Numbered from the stretch's first letter, positions 26,283 through 34,130 are shown. The stretch is DNA of 64,000 nt from Lentilactobacillus senioris (GCF_026798195.1 NZ_JAPQEZ010000003.1:292329-356328); one strand, 5' to 3'. Notes: generated by a model from the letters alone, not told the origin. Numbers and translations are program-made.

Positions 26283-26655
26283 CTTCATAGACCTTTTCGA
26301 AAGCATCTTTATTAATTCGAGGAGTTTTAGAAAATGCTGCGTCCCATTCTGCTTGTGTGTGTCTGCTAATGGCTAAGAATGTTCTCACAAAACCTTTATC
26401 ATCAATAAAAGCTATATCAGAGCTTCCTCGTGTACATAGCGCATATCGTTCTTCTTCCAGCTCAACATTGACACCACGGAGAATTGCGTCAGTGACCTTT
26501 AAGATGTCATTTGCACTCATCTCTGTTCCATCGGCAAGATCATTAATTTCACCAGTAAAAGCTTCAAGCAAAACTTGCCATTTGCTGTCCCCGTACTCAC
26601 ACTTAGCACTGTCGTAACACTCGTAAACTGTTGAATCTTTAATTTTAATTGGCAT
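26275..26655 (-). CDS. Hypothetical early phage protein (126 aa)
   Basis: Mixed alpha/beta protein, acidic (ELEEERYALCTRGSSDIAFID). Overlaps both neighbours by 8-11 bases, so part of the early operon. No family recognised. Confidence 0.55.
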   Translation of the reverse strand: MPIKIKDSTVYECYDSAKCEYGDSKWQVLLEAFTGEINDLADGTEMSANDILKVTDAILRGVNVELEEERYALCTRGSSDIAFIDDKGFVRTFLAISRHTQAEWDAAFSKTPRINKDAFEKVYEDD

Positions 26656-26872
26656 GTGTTGGCCACCCGTCCTTTACTTGAATGATGTACATTGGTTCTG
26701 GATAAATTGGATTCATCACTTTGCCGTTTCCATAGCGATTAGGGTCCAGATTGTATCGCTTAGGGTATTTCACCGTCGGAAACATATCCTTAAGCAAGCG
26801 GTGAACTGCCTCGTAGGTATTTGCCACGAGATAAGTTTTATGCGTTTTACTACCCACTGCTTTAAACATTGA
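26645..26872 (-). CDS. Hypothetical early phage protein (75 aa)
   Basis: The start at 26872 (MFKAVGSKTHKTYLV) has GAGG upstream and overlaps the preceding stop region. Basic, with TYEAVHRLLKDMFPTVKYPK. Unknown. Confidence 0.55.
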   Translation of the reverse strand, partial: SMFKAVGSKTHKTYLVANTYEAVHRLLKDMFPTVKYPKRYNLDPNRYGNGKVMNPIYPEPMYIIQVKDGWPTHAN

Positions 26873-27080
26873 CCTCTTCCTTAGGCGCATATGGCGCCCA
26901 TTCCTTTCTGATAGCTTCAATTCGTTTGTGTGACTCTTCTTCACTGATTGGGCCACATACTAGGCAAGATTCAGCAGTCATTTCAAACTCTGGACCTGAC
27001 CATAAAACGTGAGTTCCATTACACATTGGACACTTAGGTTCAACAGATACCAAGTGTCCGTCGTAAGCTCTAACTTTCAT
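26862..27080 (-). CDS. Small zinc-ribbon protein (72 aa)
   Basis: CPMCNGTH at residue 17 and CLVCGP near 40 form a four-Cys zinc ribbon. ATGA overlap with the loader gene. Possibly a nucleic-acid binding helper; unknown. Confidence 0.6.
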   Translation of the reverse strand: MKVRAYDGHLVSVEPKCPMCNGTHVLWSGPEFEMTAESCLVCGPISEEESHKRIEAIRKEWAPYAPKEEVNV

Positions 27081-27961
27081 ACGTTACGTACTCCTTTCAT
27101 ATTTTCGAAAGCTATTTGATGATCCGGATTTCTCGGAAATACTCGATCAACAAATTTGGCTTCGTACATCTTTTTTAATTCTGATTTAGTATTATTCGTT
27201 GTGATAATAGTGATTCCCTTAGATCTATTATTTTCAAAATCAACACGAGCATTAGAAACCTGATACATAAGATCTTGCATGTCTTTATGAACCGGCTTAA
27301 TAGCTCCCGTCATGCCACCTTCAGTACCGAAATCATCAAGAATCAACACATCAACTTCAACCATCGAACGCTTAATGCGATTAATTTTAGTAACCAATGA
27401 TGCATCATCGTACTTACGGCTGATTAGGTTTAGTAGCTCAGCTGTAGAAACAAACATGCCGCTTTTACCGTTATCCATAAGTTGCTGCATGATAGCTAAT
27501 GCTAGAGATGTTTTTCCAACCCCACGATCTCCGCTCATTGCGATATTGAAATTGTCATTTTCCAGTTGCTTAGCAAGCCCAAAAGCCTTTTTGCCAATTT
27601 CTTTAGCTGCGTGGGGATCAGGTTGTAAATCAACCTTCCAATCACTAAACGAAAAAGTTAATGGTTTATCACCGCTCCATAGCGAGCATTTGTAATAATG
27701 CTTTTTCTTAGTGTCGTTCACTTCCGCTACAGCTTTGTTAATGGTTTGCTCCTCTAGTTCCTGCCTACGTCGTTCTCGGTAATCATCATCCATAAGGCGG
27801 GCAAATTCATCAGGATCAACGTGCTGTTTAGCTTTTAAAAACATCCTCGCCATTCCTTCTCCTATGGGCGCAAAATCATCTTTTTGTTGCTGTTTTTCGT
27901 ATTGCTGCCGCATTTTTAAGTTATCGTTAGCAGCTAAAAGTTTTTCTCGGTCTGTAGGCAT
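27077..27961 (-). CDS. DnaC-like helicase loader (IstB/AAA+ ATPase)
   Basis: 294 residues. AAA+ motifs: Walker A GDRGVGKTSLA (about residue 146) and Walker B VDVLILDDFGTE, then sensor region TIITTNN. The N-terminal 90 residues are helical and bind helicase or initiator. It lies right after the replication initiator, the standard pair for loading DnaB on phage origins. Confidence 0.88.
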   Translation of the reverse strand: MPTDREKLLAANDNLKMRQQYEKQQQKDDFAPIGEGMARMFLKAKQHVDPDEFARLMDDDYRERRRQELEEQTINKAVAEVNDTKKKHYYKCSLWSGDKPLTFSFSDWKVDLQPDPHAAKEIGKKAFGLAKQLENDNFNIAMSGDRGVGKTSLALAIMQQLMDNGKSGMFVSTAELLNLISRKYDDASLVTKINRIKRSMVEVDVLILDDFGTEGGMTGAIKPVHKDMQDLMYQVSNARVDFENNRSKGITIITTNNTKSELKKMYEAKFVDRVFPRNPDHQIAFENMKGVRNV

Positions 27962-27972
27962 ATACTCACCTC

Positions 27973-28752
27973 CTAATCACCAAACCAATTCTTATTCGTT
28001 TGCTCCTCTTCTTGCTGTTCCGAATCGTAAGTGTCATCAAAGCGTCCGTTAAACCATGTTGACCCGTTCATAGGTCTTAACCAGTCCTTTTTAGCTTCAA
28101 GATCAAGTTTGTAAAGCCTTAGACGTTCAAACAAATATTCGTTGGTATGTTTGACACTCTTTTTACGCCAAGCTCGGTAGTGATTAAATGCCGCTTTCTT
28201 ACCCTTTTTGTTCGGGTACTCTTCCCAAATTTCATCGAAATCAGATTCAAAAGAGGTCGTGCCATCGTCAGATGCACTATTCTTTTTATTATTTGGTTTA
28301 GTTTCATTTACTTTACTTTCCTTGCCATCGTTTTTAGGTGGCGTTGCCATAGCATTGCTATCCTCATTAGATGGCATTGCCATAGCATTGCTATTTTCTT
28401 CATTTTTCCATCTATTAGTTGCGCCTTTTTTACCGGCTTCGGATCGGCGTCTTTTCTTTTCATCTTTGATCGACATTCTTTTATTAAATCCTTCGGAGTA
28501 AAAGTACTTACCGTCATCGGTAAAGACGAATAACCCAAAATCTTCAACAATAGATTTTACTAATGAAGCATCTACACGAAGATCAAAGGCTATTGCATTA
28601 TAGTCTCTAATACTCATGTAATTATCTTCATCGCGTAGTCGTTCAAGAAGCATCCAAAAAACACCATAGCCCTCAGCTTTGTATTTAGCGCGAACCTTAA
28701 TTAACTCCATGGAATTTCTAGCATTACTATCGTGGGGAAAGTAACTATTCAT
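27973..28752 (-). CDS. Replication initiator (DUF4373/Lin1244-type, DnaD-like)
   Basis: 259 residues from 28752 (AAGGA five bases upstream; start inside the HNH gene's last codons). Residues 1-95 are the DUF4373/Lin1244 winged-helix region (IKVRAKYKAEGYGVFWMLLE), then a Lys-rich linker (KKRRRSEAGKKGATNRWKN), an Asn/Met/Ala repeat and a C-terminal helical part (FDEIWEEYPNKKGKKAAFNH). The linker codes for two 18-bp direct repeats, a possible origin. Pairs with the DnaC-like loader. Confidence 0.8.
   Translation of the reverse strand: MNSYFPHDSNARNSMELIKVRAKYKAEGYGVFWMLLERLRDEDNYMSIRDYNAIAFDLRVDASLVKSIVEDFGLFVFTDDGKYFYSEGFNKRMSIKDEKKRRRSEAGKKGATNRWKNEENSNAMAMPSNEDSNAMATPPKNDGKESKVNETKPNNKKNSASDDGTTSFESDFDEIWEEYPNKKGKKAAFNHYRAWRKKSVKHTNEYLFERLRLYKLDLEAKKDWLRPMNGSTWFNGRFDDTYDSEQQEEEQTNKNWFGD
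28344..28394. repeat. Two 18-bp direct repeats in the initiator gene
   Basis: TTGCCATAGCATTGCTAT occurs at 28344-28361 and again, identical, at 28377-28394 (33-bp period). Each contains the palindrome AGCATTGCT-like core. Repeats inside the initiator gene are where lambda O- and TP901-1-type origins lie. Confidence 0.6.
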
Positions 28753-29185
28753 GCTTATCCTTCCAATCTGCATATTCTTCGGCTGTTTTATCATGTTTTT
28801 GTCTGTTGCAATGTTGACAAGCGGTAACTAAATTATCGAAATCATTTGTCCCACCTCTTGATATTGGTAAAACATGATCGATTTCTAACTTCCCACCAAT
28901 TTGCCCGCAATATAAGCATGTGTACTTATCGCGTTCCATAATTTTTTTGCTTAATTTTTTCCACAAATTAATGTCCGTATTATATAAACGCTTATTTAAG
29001 TACTTTTCAGAATATTCTTGCCACTCTGCTTCTAAGTCATTCTCATAATTTACTCGTTGCTTAGCAGCAAAACGAACGAATGAATCATAATATGGTTTAC
29101 ATTTTTGACTAATAATCGAGTTTCGCTTTATATCATCAATAACATCCGCAGACAATACTTTTTCATACCAGTTATTCGGAGCCAA
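28745..29185 (-). CDS. HNH endonuclease
   Basis: 146 residues. C-terminal HNH core: RDKYTCLYCG, LEIDHVLPISRGGTNDFDNL and CQHCNRQKHDKTAEEY give the DH...N...H residues with both zinc CxxC pairs. The N-terminal half is helical and may bind DNA. Sits between SSB and initiator; could be a homing-type or a recombination-linked enzyme. Confidence 0.88.
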   Translation of the reverse strand: MAPNNWYEKVLSADVIDDIKRNSIISQKCKPYYDSFVRFAAKQRVNYENDLEAEWQEYSEKYLNKRLYNTDINLWKKLSKKIMERDKYTCLYCGQIGGKLEIDHVLPISRGGTNDFDNLVTACQHCNRQKHDKTAEEYADWKDKHE

Positions 29186-29202
29186 GCATTATCACCTCCT
29201 AA

Positions 29203-29577
29203 TTAGAATGGCAAATTATCATCTGAGATGTCGATTGAATCGTCACCATTGTCAAATGGATTATCACTTGCCTGAGTTTTGTTATCTGGTAAACCAAAGT
29301 CAGTTACATTTACATTAAGTTGGGGGTTACCATCGTACTCACTAAGTTCAAATGTCCCTGTTACGGTTACGTGACTACCCTTATGGAAAAAACGTTCGAT
29401 AGTAGCGGCTCTTTTGCCCCAAACAGAACATCTGAACCAATCGGTACCGTAATTGCCTCCATCGTCTGGGCGACTCTTACGAACTGCAACACTAAAGTTA
29501 GCTACTTCCATCCCGTTTTGAGTGGTATTAATTTGTGGATCTTTTCCTAGATTTCCTGAAATTGTTATTTGTCTCAT
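29203..29577 (-). CDS. ssb: Single-stranded DNA-binding protein
   Basis: 124 residues with an OB fold (NLGKDPQINTTQNGMEVANF, then WFRCSVWGKRA) and the acidic C-terminal tip DDNLPF that recruits partner proteins. Upstream overlap with the ERF gene by four bases; the pair works in phage recombination. Confidence 0.95.
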   Translation of the reverse strand: MRQITISGNLGKDPQINTTQNGMEVANFSVAVRKSRPDDGGNYGTDWFRCSVWGKRAATIERFFHKGSHVTVTGTFELSEYDGNPQLNVNVTDFGLPDNKTQASDNPFDNGDDSIDISDDNLPF

Positions 29578-30236
29578 TGAGCTGTCTCCGTTTCTTTAGC
29601 ATCTTCTGCCATAGTCTTAGCAACTTCTTTATTAATTTGTTTCTTCATCGCTTCAGCTTTCTGTTGAGTTAAGCCATCCCATTTGCCAGCTTTAACTGCA
29701 CTCATCAACCTGAGAAGATTAGTTTTTTCATCTTGACCATTAGCAAGTGACAACGATTTGATTTCGCTAATTAATTCAGCTTTAATCGATTCACTAGCTA
29801 GTTCGGGTTGAAAATCTTGGTCGCTGTTATCACCGTCGGGATCTTCATCTTGATCACTAATATTGAATAACTGCTTGTAAAAATATTTCTGAGCACTAGT
29901 AGCAGCTTTAGCCATGGCCTTTTCACCCGTATCCTGTCCACTACCGGGCATCTTACCCACGATAGTTTCTTTTCCATCAGTAATAGTGAACTTTCCTAAT
30001 ACATCGACAAAATGGTTATTTTTGCCTTTGTTGTTTTTAACGTCATATTGTCCAGTAACTTCAAAATCAGGAATGATCATGATGCCCACAGATTCGATAG
30101 CTGCTTTAACTGCACTTTTAATTGCAGCTTCACTTTGAAATCTGTAATTTTGAAAACTGTTGTTACCGTCTTTTTTGACGGCTTTAATCATGCTAGAAGC
30201 ACTACTCAACTTTTGAATTAAGTTTTGGTCAGCCAT
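29574..30236 (-). CDS. ERF-family single-strand annealing protein
   Basis: 220 residues. ERF signature: YRFQSEAAIKSAVKAAIESV, then GSGQDTGEKAMAKAATSAQK and YFYKQLFNI. Promotes annealing of phage DNA ends. The C-terminal 80 residues are an acidic linker and helical tail that probably contacts SSB. Confidence 0.9.
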   Translation of the reverse strand: MADQNLIQKLSSASSMIKAVKKDGNNSFQNYRFQSEAAIKSAVKAAIESVGIMIIPDFEVTGQYDVKNNKGKNNHFVDVLGKFTITDGKETIVGKMPGSGQDTGEKAMAKAATSAQKYFYKQLFNISDQDEDPDGDNSDQDFQPELASESIKAELISEIKSLSLANGQDEKTNLLRLMSAVKAGKWDGLTQQKAEAMKKQINKEVAKTMAEDAKETETAQ

Positions 30237-30709
30237 TATTTAGCAGCCACCTTTCTACTTTCTTTGACTGGTTTAAAATCAGCTTCAATGGGCTTTAATT
30301 CACCGTAAACACCGGGGATTAACTCACCGTTATCATCAACGACTTTGCCATTGCTAGCGATGTGTAACGTCCCTTTAGCTAACTGTTGACGGATCGGTTT
30401 AGGATCAACCTTAAGTTCTTCTTTGAGAAGCTCAGGATGGTTAACCCGTACCCAGTCAAGCTGTTCTTCTTGTTCATCTTCTGATACTTTGGTAGATACC
30501 TTGTAGGCAGTCTGATTAGACGGCTTAGGCATCTTTTTACTAAAGATGAAGTCTGAAGTCTCAACCTTTTCTTCATCTCTCATAGCAACCAATAATGCGT
30601 GTTTGAGATCAGCTAATTGCATTTCCTTAGCTTGTTTTTGTTTCTTTAAGTCGCCAATTTCAGACTTAGTATTTTGAATTTCTAAAGCGATGTTGTCTAA
30701 GCTACCCAT
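30236..30709 (-). CDS. Gp157-family protein
   Basis: 157 residues. N-terminal coiled coil (EIQNTKSEIGDLKKQKQAKE) and the siphovirus Gp157-type body (LDWVRVNHPELLKEELKVD, then LIPGVYGEL). Normally next to ERF or RecT genes; exact role unknown. Confidence 0.8.
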   Translation of the reverse strand: MGSLDNIALEIQNTKSEIGDLKKQKQAKEMQLADLKHALLVAMRDEEKVETSDFIFSKKMPKPSNQTAYKVSTKVSEDEQEEQLDWVRVNHPELLKEELKVDPKPIRQQLAKGTLHIASNGKVVDDNGELIPGVYGELKPIEADFKPVKESRKVAAK

Positions 30710-30876
30710 AGCTCATAAACTCCCTTCTGACGGTATTCGTTCATAATTTTTAGAATCACTTCACGATTACGCAGATTCATTAAGCCGGCGATAAAGCCTT
30801 CAGAGCTACGCTTCTTTACAGCCTTGCTAATTCGATCATCGAGTTTTTGAATACGTTCATCGTAATTAGTAATCAT
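30697..30876 (-). CDS. Small helical early protein (59 aa)
   Basis: Start at 30876 forms an ATGA overlap with the preceding small ORF. Basic and helical (RIQKLDDRISKAVKKRSSEG). Unknown function. Confidence 0.5.
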   Translation of the reverse strand: MITNYDERIQKLDDRISKAVKKRSSEGFIAGLMNLRNREVILKIMNEYRQKGVYELWVA

Positions 30877-31004
30877 CGTCCACTTTGCTCCTCCCATTCG
30901 TGTTCGTCGTGGTCAACTTCTCGCTCTTCTTCATGACCATCTAGGTCTTGGTCAGCGAGATGCTTTTCTAGCAACTGGTTGTAGTAGTTATCGGAGTTGT
31001 ACAT
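30873..31004 (-). CDS. Small acidic protein (43 aa)
   Basis: AGGAGG eight bases before the ATG. Reads MYNSDNYYNQLLEKHLADQD, then a Glu/Asp/His-rich tail. Very acidic micro-proteins like this can be DNA mimics, but nothing here proves it. Confidence 0.5.
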   Translation of the reverse strand: MYNSDNYYNQLLEKHLADQDLDGHEEEREVDHDEHEWEEQSGR

Positions 31005-31086
31005 GCAGAAGACCTCCTAGCCGTTGCCAAATCGTTAATTTTGGCTTAGAATTAACTGTAATAATATTTTTATAAAAGTTATTGAC

Positions 31087-31122
31087 TACACCGATCGGTT
31101 GCACCCGGTTGGTGTATTTTTT
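31087..31122 (+). terminator. Plus-oriented hairpin with T-run
   Basis: TACACC and GGTGTA form the stem (loop of about 18 bases with an inner GATCGG-type pairing), followed by six T on the plus strand, although all genes here are on the minus strand. A second example is at 20725-20749; both are preceded by TTGACTA. May bound a short antisense RNA. Confidence 0.4.
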
Positions 31123-31128
31123 GTGCTT

Positions 31129-31263
31129 TTATTTAAAGGTGTCATTGAATAATTCCCTCCAACTACTGTATTGAGATACATACTTATGAAGTCCCCAGCC
31201 GATTGCTACCGCAATGAATGCCTTGAACAAGAACAAACATAATTCTCCTAAAAATGTATACAT
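31129..31263 (-). CDS. Membrane micro-protein (44 aa)
   Basis: GGGAGG seven bases upstream, inside the end of the DUF771 gene. Reads MYTFLGELCLFLFKAFIAVA then IGWGLHKYVSQYSSW: one membrane helix and an aromatic tail. Unknown. Confidence 0.5.
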   Translation of the reverse strand: MYTFLGELCLFLFKAFIAVAIGWGLHKYVSQYSSWRELFNDTFK

Positions 31264-31265
31264 AC

Positions 31266-31598
31266 CTACGCCTCCCAATTAATTAAATTCCAGTTGCGGT
31301 CAATGAAGTTCTTCATTTCACTAGCTTTAAACAACCAGCGGCCGCCTTTACCTTTAGCCTCGATGATGAATTTATTTCGCTTCATTTCTTCATAGTCCTT
31401 TGATAGTCGAGGATTATATAGAACTCGCTCTTTAATCCAATCGAATGACCGTCCACCTAGCAAATCGCGTAAATCCTCTTTGGTCCATAACTTCCCTTGA
31501 ACTTCATTAGCTTTTAAATCGTCATATTCTGATTTCTCAATGAGCTTGTAGTCATCTGGTATTTGAACCGGCATAGTTACGTTTAAAACTTGCGGCAT
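31266..31598 (-). CDS. DUF771-family protein
   Basis: 110 residues. LWTKEDLRDLLGGRSFDWIK and GGRWLFKASEMKNFIDRNW fit DUF771, a phage early protein with an excisionase-like winged-helix look. It is at the start of the replication operon. Confidence 0.75.
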   Translation of the reverse strand: MPQVLNVTMPVQIPDDYKLIEKSEYDDLKANEVQGKLWTKEDLRDLLGGRSFDWIKERVLYNPRLSKDYEEMKRNKFIIEAKGKGGRWLFKASEMKNFIDRNWNLINWEA

Positions 31599-31601
31599 TT
31601 T

Positions 31602-32121
31602 TTAACCTCCAATCTTTTCGTTAACTTTTTTAATAAGTTCCATTGGGTCTTCGTGATTGTAAACACACCAGCTAAACCACATTGTTAGCTCTGAGCTAAT
31701 CTCCTCTGGAAACTCTTTGTTCATACGATTGATGTTTTCCCAATCCTTGGACGTCTTTTGCTTGTCAGGCTTAATCGCACTGGCAAACGCAGCTGCTTGA
31801 ATTTCGATACGTTCTTTTTCTTGCTGCTGTTGATCGATTGTTGCGGCGAAGAGATCATCTTTTACCTTGCCATCGTCTTTGAAAGATAATGTTTCAAATT
31901 CCTGACGAGAAGCTGAGTAAATCAACTTTGGGTTGTGTAAGTATTGTGCAATCAATCTAATAGCATGAGGATCTACGCTACGTTTACCACTTGCCCACTG
32001 GCTAAGTGCTGCTTGCGTCGAATGCGCCTTATCCGCTACATCCTTCCTACGGATACCCTCAGGCAATTTTACTTAAAGCTAAAGCTAACTGATCAGCTAA
32101 TCGTTTCCTTCCGTTTTCCAA
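31602..32121 (-). pseudogene. HTH regulator split by a 1-base frameshift
   Basis: With AAGGAGG eight bases upstream, a TTG start at 32121 gives MENGRKRLADQLALALSKIA and then a stop. One base later in phase the frame goes on LPEGIRRKDVADKAHSTQAA, then LSQWASGKRSVDP, an XRE-type helix-turn-helix, to 31602 (about 170 residues in total). Removing one A from the AAAA run (plus-strand TTTT at 32067-32070) joins them as SKLPEG. Either a broken gene, a base-calling slip, a phase-variable switch, or +1 frameshifting. Confidence 0.65.
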
Positions 32122-32204
32122 CGTTAATCACCTCCTTTAGTTCGTTGAAAACTTAATATTCGTTACCCCTTATGAGATAATTAGTCTCAAAGGAGGTGAT
32201 AACA

Positions 32205-32456
32205 ATGAATACAGATTTTGCAAAACAAGTCGTTGATGACTTCAATCATGATTACAATCTAGCTAAAATTTCTAATTCTGATAAAATACTGGGAATGTTT
32301 TTAGCCGACGGATCTCAAGTTATGAGTATTGCCCAAGTTCCAGACTCAAAAGTTCTAATCAGAATCTCTTATGTTAACTCAGAAAAACAAGACGTTAACA
32401 AATTCATTCATTACTCATCATTCGACGTATCAGTTATGGTTATCGGTACCAAATAG
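32205..32456 (+). CDS. Small plus-strand protein in the early region (83 aa)
   Basis: AAAGGAGG eight bases before the ATG makes this a credible gene although it opposes its neighbours. Reads NTDFAKQVVDDFNHDYNLAK, then VLIRISYVNSEKQDVNKF; soluble alpha/beta. Its 3' end overlaps that of the minus-strand gene at 32411 by 46 bp. A GATAAT box lies 25 bp upstream of the ribosome site. Unknown function, perhaps regulatory. Confidence 0.55.
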   Translation: MNTDFAKQVVDDFNHDYNLAKISNSDKILGMFLADGSQVMSIAQVPDSKVLIRISYVNSEKQDVNKFIHYSSFDVSVMVIGTK

Positions 32457-32605
32457 TCTTCGAAACTTTTCTTGCTTACCGGTGAACTTTCGAATGAAGA
32501 ACTAACGGTTTCCAAAATTCTTTTAGCTTTCCAAATATCAACATCGTTGTCCGCTAAGATCTCCACAATCTGGCGGGCAATTTTTATGGTTTGTGTTTCT
32601 TCCAT
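32411..32605 (-). CDS. Small early protein (64 aa)
   Basis: GGAGG seven bases before ATG 32605. Reads TQTIKIARQIVEILADNDVD, helical, Ser-rich end. Tail-to-tail overlap with the plus-strand gene at 32205. Confidence 0.5.
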   Translation of the reverse strand: MEETQTIKIARQIVEILADNDVDIWKAKRILETVSSSFESSPVSKKSFEDYLVPITITDTSNDE

Positions 32606-32619
32606 TTTTTCACCTCCCA

Positions 32620-32706
32620 TCATTTAAAATTCCTTCGCTGCCAAAGAATATCAATCAGGACTAGAACATTTAGAATCAACACGATTACTTGTAATACGCT
32701 ATCCAT
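32620..32706 (-). CDS. 28-residue membrane peptide
   Basis: GGAGG seven bases upstream. MDSVLQVIVLILNVLVLIDI then LWQRRNFK: a single membrane helix with a basic end. Too short to judge; the ribosome site is the main support. Confidence 0.45.
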   Translation of the reverse strand: MDSVLQVIVLILNVLVLIDILWQRRNFK

Positions 32707-32717
32707 TTCCTCACCTC

Positions 32718-32852
32718 CTAGCCGTATTTCATGATTGTGTCGTAAAGTTCCGAGATGGCTGCAACCATTTCGGGACTCTTTACTTCTTTCGTCAAATCGT
32801 AGGTATAATCGATTAAAACTTGACGAAGCTCTAAAACATTTTTCGTAGTCAT
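32718..32852 (-). CDS. Small helical early protein (44 aa)
   Basis: AGGAGG seven bases before the ATG. Reads MTTKNVLELRQVLIDYTYDL, then KEVKSPEMVAAISELYD. Lies between cro and the membrane peptide. Unknown. Confidence 0.5.
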   Translation of the reverse strand: MTTKNVLELRQVLIDYTYDLTKEVKSPEMVAAISELYDTIMKYG

Positions 32853-32863
32853 TAGATCACCTC

Positions 32864-33130
32864 CTAGCTGGGTTGCATATCCTCTGTATAACTTTTGTCA
32901 ACAAAACGTTTAAAAAAAATATCGTCGATAGTAACCCCTAATTTCTTAGAAATTTTAAAAGCGGTTCTTCTTCCGACACTCTTTTTACCATTGATTATTG
33001 AAGAAATATAGCTAGCCGTAACGCCAGCTGATTTTGCAAGCTCAGTATTTCCTAGCCCTTGTGAAATCATAAGACTTTGAATTTGTTCATTGTCTTTTAT
33101 GAATAGCTTGGCAGTTACTTTTTTATCCAT
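32864..33130 (-). CDS. Cro-like XRE repressor
   Basis: 88 residues from MDKKVTAKLF (GGGAGG upstream). Helix-turn-helix: GNTELAKSAGVTASYISSII, then KKLGVTIDDIF. First gene of the rightward-equivalent lytic operon, transcribed from the promoter at 33164-33192. Its last codons contain a copy of the operator-like repeat. Confidence 0.82.
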   Translation of the reverse strand: MDKKVTAKLFIKDNEQIQSLMISQGLGNTELAKSAGVTASYISSIINGKKSVGRRTAFKISKKLGVTIDDIFFKRFVDKSYTEDMQPS

Positions 33131-33193
33131 TAAGCAACTCACCTCCCTTTACTTGATGAATTAAGTATAAATCCCTGTATAACTTTTGTCAAC
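32884..33193. repeat. Two identical 19-bp operator-like repeats
   Basis: CTGTATAACTTTTGTCAAC is present at 32884-32902 (inside the cro 3' end) and 33175-33193 (overlapping the cro promoter from the -35 box into the spacer). A related half, AACTTTTGTTATAC, overlaps the CI promoter -10. The layout suggests repressor binding sites about 290 bp apart. Confidence 0.6.
33164..33192 (-). promoter_or_regulatory. Lytic (cro) promoter
   Basis: On the minus strand TTGACA (33192-33187), a 17-bp spacer and TATACT (33169-33164): nearly perfect sigma-70 boxes 35-60 bp before cro. Overlapped by the 19-bp operator-like repeat. Confidence 0.85.
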
Positions 33194-33221
33194 GTTTTTT
33201 GTAAAAAAGTTGTACAAAGCG

Positions 33222-33249
33222 TTTAAATAATTTTAACTTTTGTTATACT
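33222..33249 (+). promoter_or_regulatory. Lysogenic (CI) promoter
   Basis: TTTAAA (33222-33227), 16-bp spacer, TATACT (33244-33249), about 25 bp before the CI start; a moderate match, as expected for a regulated maintenance promoter. Confidence 0.55.
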
Positions 33250-33274
33250 TTACATACGGGAAGGGTTGATATAT

Positions 33275-33715
33275 ATGGAAAACATAGATCCTAAAAAATT
33301 TGGAATAAAAATTAAAGAAATAAGAAATCAAAAAGGCTATTCACTACGTCAAGTATCCAATCAATCTAAGATAGATGATATGCCCGTAATTTCCCCTTCC
33401 TACTGGTCTCTAGTGGAGCGAGGAGAGCGAAATATACCTAAAATATCTACATTGAAAAGAATGGCTAAAGGTCTTCGCGTAGATGAATCTACCATTTTAA
33501 ATTTAGCTGGTTTATCAGAAACTATAGATAACAACGTTCCATCTTGGGCTACCGAGAAAGACATTAACGATTTGCACGATTTCTTAGCAACCAATGGTCA
33601 GATGACCTACAAAGGAATGGATTTAAGTAAAGAGCAGCGTGAGCGCGTGGATCAAATTATCACTCAGGTTTTCTGGGAAGAACTTGAAAAGGAAAGAAAG
33701 AAGAATGAACGATAA
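33275..33715 (+). CDS. CI-like phage repressor (XRE family)
   Basis: 146 residues from ATG 33275 (AAGGG upstream). N-terminal helix-turn-helix (IKEIRNQKGYSLRQVSNQSK, then SYWSLVERGERNIPK), C-terminal helical tail with no S24 protease domain. Instead a separate ImmA-type peptidase follows, overlapping by a few bases. So derepression probably uses the CI/ImmA pathway instead of RecA-driven self-cleavage. Confidence 0.85.
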   Translation: MENIDPKKFGIKIKEIRNQKGYSLRQVSNQSKIDDMPVISPSYWSLVERGERNIPKISTLKRMAKGLRVDESTILNLAGLSETIDNNVPSWATEKDINDLHDFLATNGQMTYKGMDLSKEQRERVDQIITQVFWEELEKERKKNER

Positions 33716-34118
33716 GGATTTGGTCAATTTAGTTAAATTTTTAGGCAAACACTTTAATACATTTGATCCATTCCGAATTGCCGAAAAACTTAACATTGAT
33801 ATTCAATATCGCCCTTTTGATGAAAAGCCATTGGGCGACACTATCGACTTCTTTGGACGCCCTATTATTTTACTGGCTGATAGCTTAAAGTATTCTAACC
33901 AGCGCTACTTTGTGTGCGCACATGAATTAGGTCATGCAATCGAACATGCTGACATGCAGGCTTACTATGTGTCAAGCAAATTTGCATCCACTCACTATGA
34001 GGTTCAGGCTGATAAATTTGCTGTCAGCTTGTTAGGGCAGTTTTATATGGAAGAACATGGACACGTTCCGGATAACTGGATGGACCTTGTTCATACATAT
34101 GGATACCCTAGTTTATAA
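33705..34118 (+). CDS. ImmA/IrrE-type metallopeptidase
   Basis: 137 residues from 33705, overlapping CI's end. The zinc motif HELGH lies in YFVCAHELGHAIEHADM, with a downstream Glu in YEVQADKFAVSLL. Family members cut the partner repressor when the host is stressed, which would induce the prophage. Confidence 0.88.
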   Translation: MNDKDLVNLVKFLGKHFNTFDPFRIAEKLNIDIQYRPFDEKPLGDTIDFFGRPIILLADSLKYSNQRYFVCAHELGHAIEHADMQAYYVSSKFASTHYEVQADKFAVSLLGQFYMEEHGHVPDNWMDLVHTYGYPSL

Positions 34119-34130
34119 ACATGAATAGCC

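Noticed and set aside
28147..28533. Plus-strand ORFs opposite the initiator gene
   Set aside because: No ribosome site; Phe/Ile-rich translation is the complement of the Lys/Asn-rich initiator linker.
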